From positions 372,001 to 436,000 of the forward strand of contig NZ_JAUOPH010000002.1 of NCBI RefSeq assembly GCF_030546935.1: DNA of 64,000 nucleotides, read 5' to 3'. The stretch comes from Marinobacter sp. 2_MG-2023. Lineage in GTDB: Bacteria; Pseudomonadota; Gammaproteobacteria; Pseudomonadales; Oleiphilaceae. The notes under the pieces were generated by a model. That model had not been told where the DNA came from. It ran no database searches and saw only the letters and a program-made list of their open reading frames with translations. Every line of letters starts with the position of its first letter. The stretch's first letter is position 1. This document shows, one piece after another, positions 62,447 through 64,000 of the stretch. The position numbers were made by a program, and so were the translations under genes.

Positions 62447-63559
62447 TCAGTAAAGCTTGGTGAGGGACTTACGGGCGAAATCGTCTACCTCACCTAGCCG
62501 TCCTTCCTTCACTTTGGTCAGCCATTCCGGATCTTGCAGAAGCGCGCGGCCCACAGCGATCAGTTCAAACTCGTGGTTATTCATGCGCTCTACCAGTTCG
62601 TCGATACCGGACTGTTCCACGGACTCTTGCTTGCTGGCCATAGTACCGCTGATGAAGTCTTCAGTAAGACCAACGCTGCCAACAGACATGGCCGGCTTGC
62701 CAGACAGCTTCTGCGTCCAGCCCGCAAGGTTGAGGTTGGAACCTTCAAACTCCGGCTCCCAGAAACGACGGGTTGAAGCATGGAAAATATCCACACCGGC
62801 TTCAACCAAAGGCTTGAGGAACTTTTCAAGCTCGTCCGGGCTGTTAACCAGTTTGGCTTCGTAATCCTGCTGTTTCCACTGGGAGAAGCGCAACATGATG
62901 GGAAACTCGGGGCCCACACGATGGCGAACGGCCTCTACAATCTCCACGACAAAGCGCAGGCGGTTTTCCATGCTGCCGCCGTACTCGTCTTCACGCTGGT
63001 TGGTGCCTTCCCACAGGAACTGATCAAGCAGATAGCCGTGGGCACCATGAATCTCGACGCCGTCAAAACCCAGGGCTTTGGCGTCCTGCGCGGCATCGGC
63101 GAACGCAGTAATCACATCTTCGATGTCTTCTTTGCTCATCGCCTTACCGTTGGGCTTGCCGGGTGCAAACAGGCCAGACGGGCTGTAACCGGGAACCGAA
63201 GGATCAGGATCTGTGCCTTCCTTGCGCACCGCACCCACGTGCCAGAGCTGGGGGAAAATAGCGCCGCCAGCTTCATGCACCGCATCAACCACTTTCTTCC
63301 ACCCTGCAAGCGCTTCGTCGCCATGAAAGGCCGGAACATTGGGATAACCGTTGGCACCTGGATGATTCACCGTAGTGCCTTCAGTAATGATAAGTCCCAC
63401 ACCTGCCTCGGCGCGGCGCCGATAGTAAGCGACCACGTTTTCACCCGGAACACCTTTGGGCGAGAAATTCCGGGTCATGGGCGCCATGGCAACCCGGTTG
63501 CGTAGGGTAAGGTTGTGAATATCGAATGATTCGAACATCGGGCCCAGATTCATGGCCAT
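62447..63559 (-). CDS. NADH:flavin oxidoreductase (Old Yellow Enzyme family)
   Basis: 370 residues, FMN-dependent TIM barrel. Motifs include VAMAPMTRNFSP, QLWHVGAV, GFDGVEIHGAHGYLLDQFL and EDEYGGSMENR with the usual His/Asn/Tyr substrate-binding residues. It reduces activated alkenes such as quinones, enones or nitro compounds using NAD(P)H. It is divergent from the HxlR regulator, its probable controller. GGGAG lies upstream of the ATG. Confidence 0.92.
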   Translation of the reverse strand: MAMNLGPMFESFDIHNLTLRNRVAMAPMTRNFSPKGVPGENVVAYYRRRAEAGVGLIITEGTTVNHPGANGYPNVPAFHGDEALAGWKKVVDAVHEAGGAIFPQLWHVGAVRKEGTDPDPSVPGYSPSGLFAPGKPNGKAMSKEDIEDVITAFADAAQDAKALGFDGVEIHGAHGYLLDQFLWEGTNQREDEYGGSMENRLRFVVEIVEAVRHRVGPEFPIMLRFSQWKQQDYEAKLVNSPDELEKFLKPLVEAGVDIFHASTRRFWEPEFEGSNLNLAGWTQKLSGKPAMSVGSVGLTEDFISGTMASKQESVEQSGIDELVERMNNHEFELIAVGRALLQDPEWLTKVKEGRLGEVDDFARKSLTKLY

Positions 63560-63691
63560 GAGTGACTACTCCCTTAAAAGTGATGACTAACCCGCAAAGC
63601 AGCCTATTAGCTACCTCACTAATTTGGTCTCTTAACGCAACTCTATTTAATCTGGTTTTAAGATGCAACCCAATTATGTACACTCGGATCC
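63560..63691. promoter_or_regulatory. Divergent promoter region of the oxidoreductase/HxlR pair
   Basis: 132-base AT-rich gap. Two near-identical direct repeats lie within it on the plus strand: TTAACGCAACTC and TTAAGATGCAACCC, about 30 bases apart. They could be operator half-sites for the HxlR regulator. Role inferred from position. Confidence 0.4.
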
Positions 63692-64000
63692 ATGGCAAGA
63701 AAACGTTTTGATGATTCCAATTGCTCCGTCGCCCGCGCCCTGAATCAGGTCGGGGACTGGTGGTCGCTGCTTATTGTGCTGCACGCCATGTACGGGACCC
63801 GACGTTTTGTGGATTTCCAGCAGGAGCTGGGAATTGCCAAGAATATCCTGTGCGACCGCCTTGCCCGCCTCGTGGATAACGGAGTGCTCAAGAAAGTTGA
63901 AGTGGGTGAACATGGCTCGCGCTTCGAATACCGGCTTACCGAGAAAGGACGGGATCTGTTCCCGGTGGTCATTGCCCTGCGCCAGTGGGGGGACAAATGG
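63692..64000 (+). CDS. HxlR-family transcriptional regulator (3' truncated by window edge)
   Basis: 103 codons visible. Winged helix typical of HxlR: SNCSVARALNQVGDWWSLLIVLHAMYGTRRF with DFQQELGIAKNILCDRLARLVDNG. An N-terminal Cys (position 11) is in the place of the redox-sensing Cys of YodB-type regulators. With the divergent Old Yellow Enzyme, an electrophile or quinone response is probable. The gene runs past the end of the window. Confidence 0.88.
   Translation, partial: MARKRFDDSNCSVARALNQVGDWWSLLIVLHAMYGTRRFVDFQQELGIAKNILCDRLARLVDNGVLKKVEVGEHGSRFEYRLTEKGRDLFPVVIALRQWGDKW

Noticed and set aside
1..64000. CRISPR array, rRNA or complete prophage
   Set aside because: No regularly spaced short repeats, rRNA-like sequence or phage structural gene was seen anywhere in the window.

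Overview
The window reads as chromosomal DNA of a marine gammaproteobacterium, most probably Marinobacter or a close relative. The evidence is indirect. It combines a Chp-type twitching chemosensory operon (chpA-chpB-chpC), a zur-znuC-znuB operon with an E. coli-like Zur box, folE-folX, an FadE-type long acyl-CoA dehydrogenase, proton-translocating PntA/PntB, two membrane c-di-GMP enzymes, and moderately high GC with short intergenic gaps. No rRNA, tRNA, CRISPR array, prophage or complete insertion sequence is visible.

Layout. 1-5.0 kb: 3' part of chpA, then chpB and chpC. 5.1-7.2 kb: zur-znuC-znuB under one Zur-boxed promoter, without znuA. 7.3-9.4 kb: a patatin-like lipase and an alpha/beta hydrolase on the minus strand. 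9.6-11.1 kb: folE, folX and a CoA-binding protein. 11.2-13.8 kb: a GGDEF-EAL protein and a small zinc-ribbon membrane protein. 13.8-17.7 kb: a copper-export operon (MerR regulator, CopA, a 38-residue membrane peptide, a DUF411 protein) behind a MerR-type promoter. 17.8-24 kb: a diguanylate cyclase, RNase II, an acyltransferase and a LysR regulator. 24-29.8 kb: Bcr/CflA-type MFS, Tpx, MATE, a thioesterase and a Nudix/metallo-beta-lactamase fusion. 29.8-41.9 kb: a Pmp3-like peptide, an exported M14-type deacylase, DMT and AEC transporters, a PatB-type lyase, PPK2, a UbiA-type prenyltransferase, FadE and a LysR/DMT pair.

42.0-45.7 kb is the accessory zone. On the minus strand there is a methyltransferase-like gene and a Phd/ParE-type toxin-antitoxin pair. 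Two attC-like sites lie between and beside them, and next comes the truncated 3' end of another ORF. Immediately to the right, on the plus strand, lies a C-terminal remnant of an integron-type tyrosine recombinase. That divergent arrangement is the normal topology of an integron, so I read this as a decayed integron with a short cassette array. An ankyrin lipoprotein and a broken cytochrome b561 gene follow.

45.7-48.6 kb: a ChaC-like enzyme, a succinyl-CoA:acetate CoA-transferase and MarC. 48.7-59.1 kb: one large minus-strand cluster encoding an HExxH peptidase, a circularly permuted ATP-grasp, an alpha-E protein, a transglutaminase-DUF2126 protein, a second ATP-grasp fused to alpha-E, and a second transglutaminase. 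This is a predicted peptide-ligation and cleavage system. 59.3-62.3 kb: pntA-pntB. 62.4-64 kb: an Old Yellow Enzyme divergent from a HxlR regulator that runs off the window.

The most unusual structural signal is a family of three intergenic elements (13.9, 24.0 and 26.0 kb). Each is a perfect 19-29 bp stem enclosing a 53-58 nt loop. The loops are related to one another, while the three stem sequences are unrelated. One copy sits between the copper promoter and the merR start codon.
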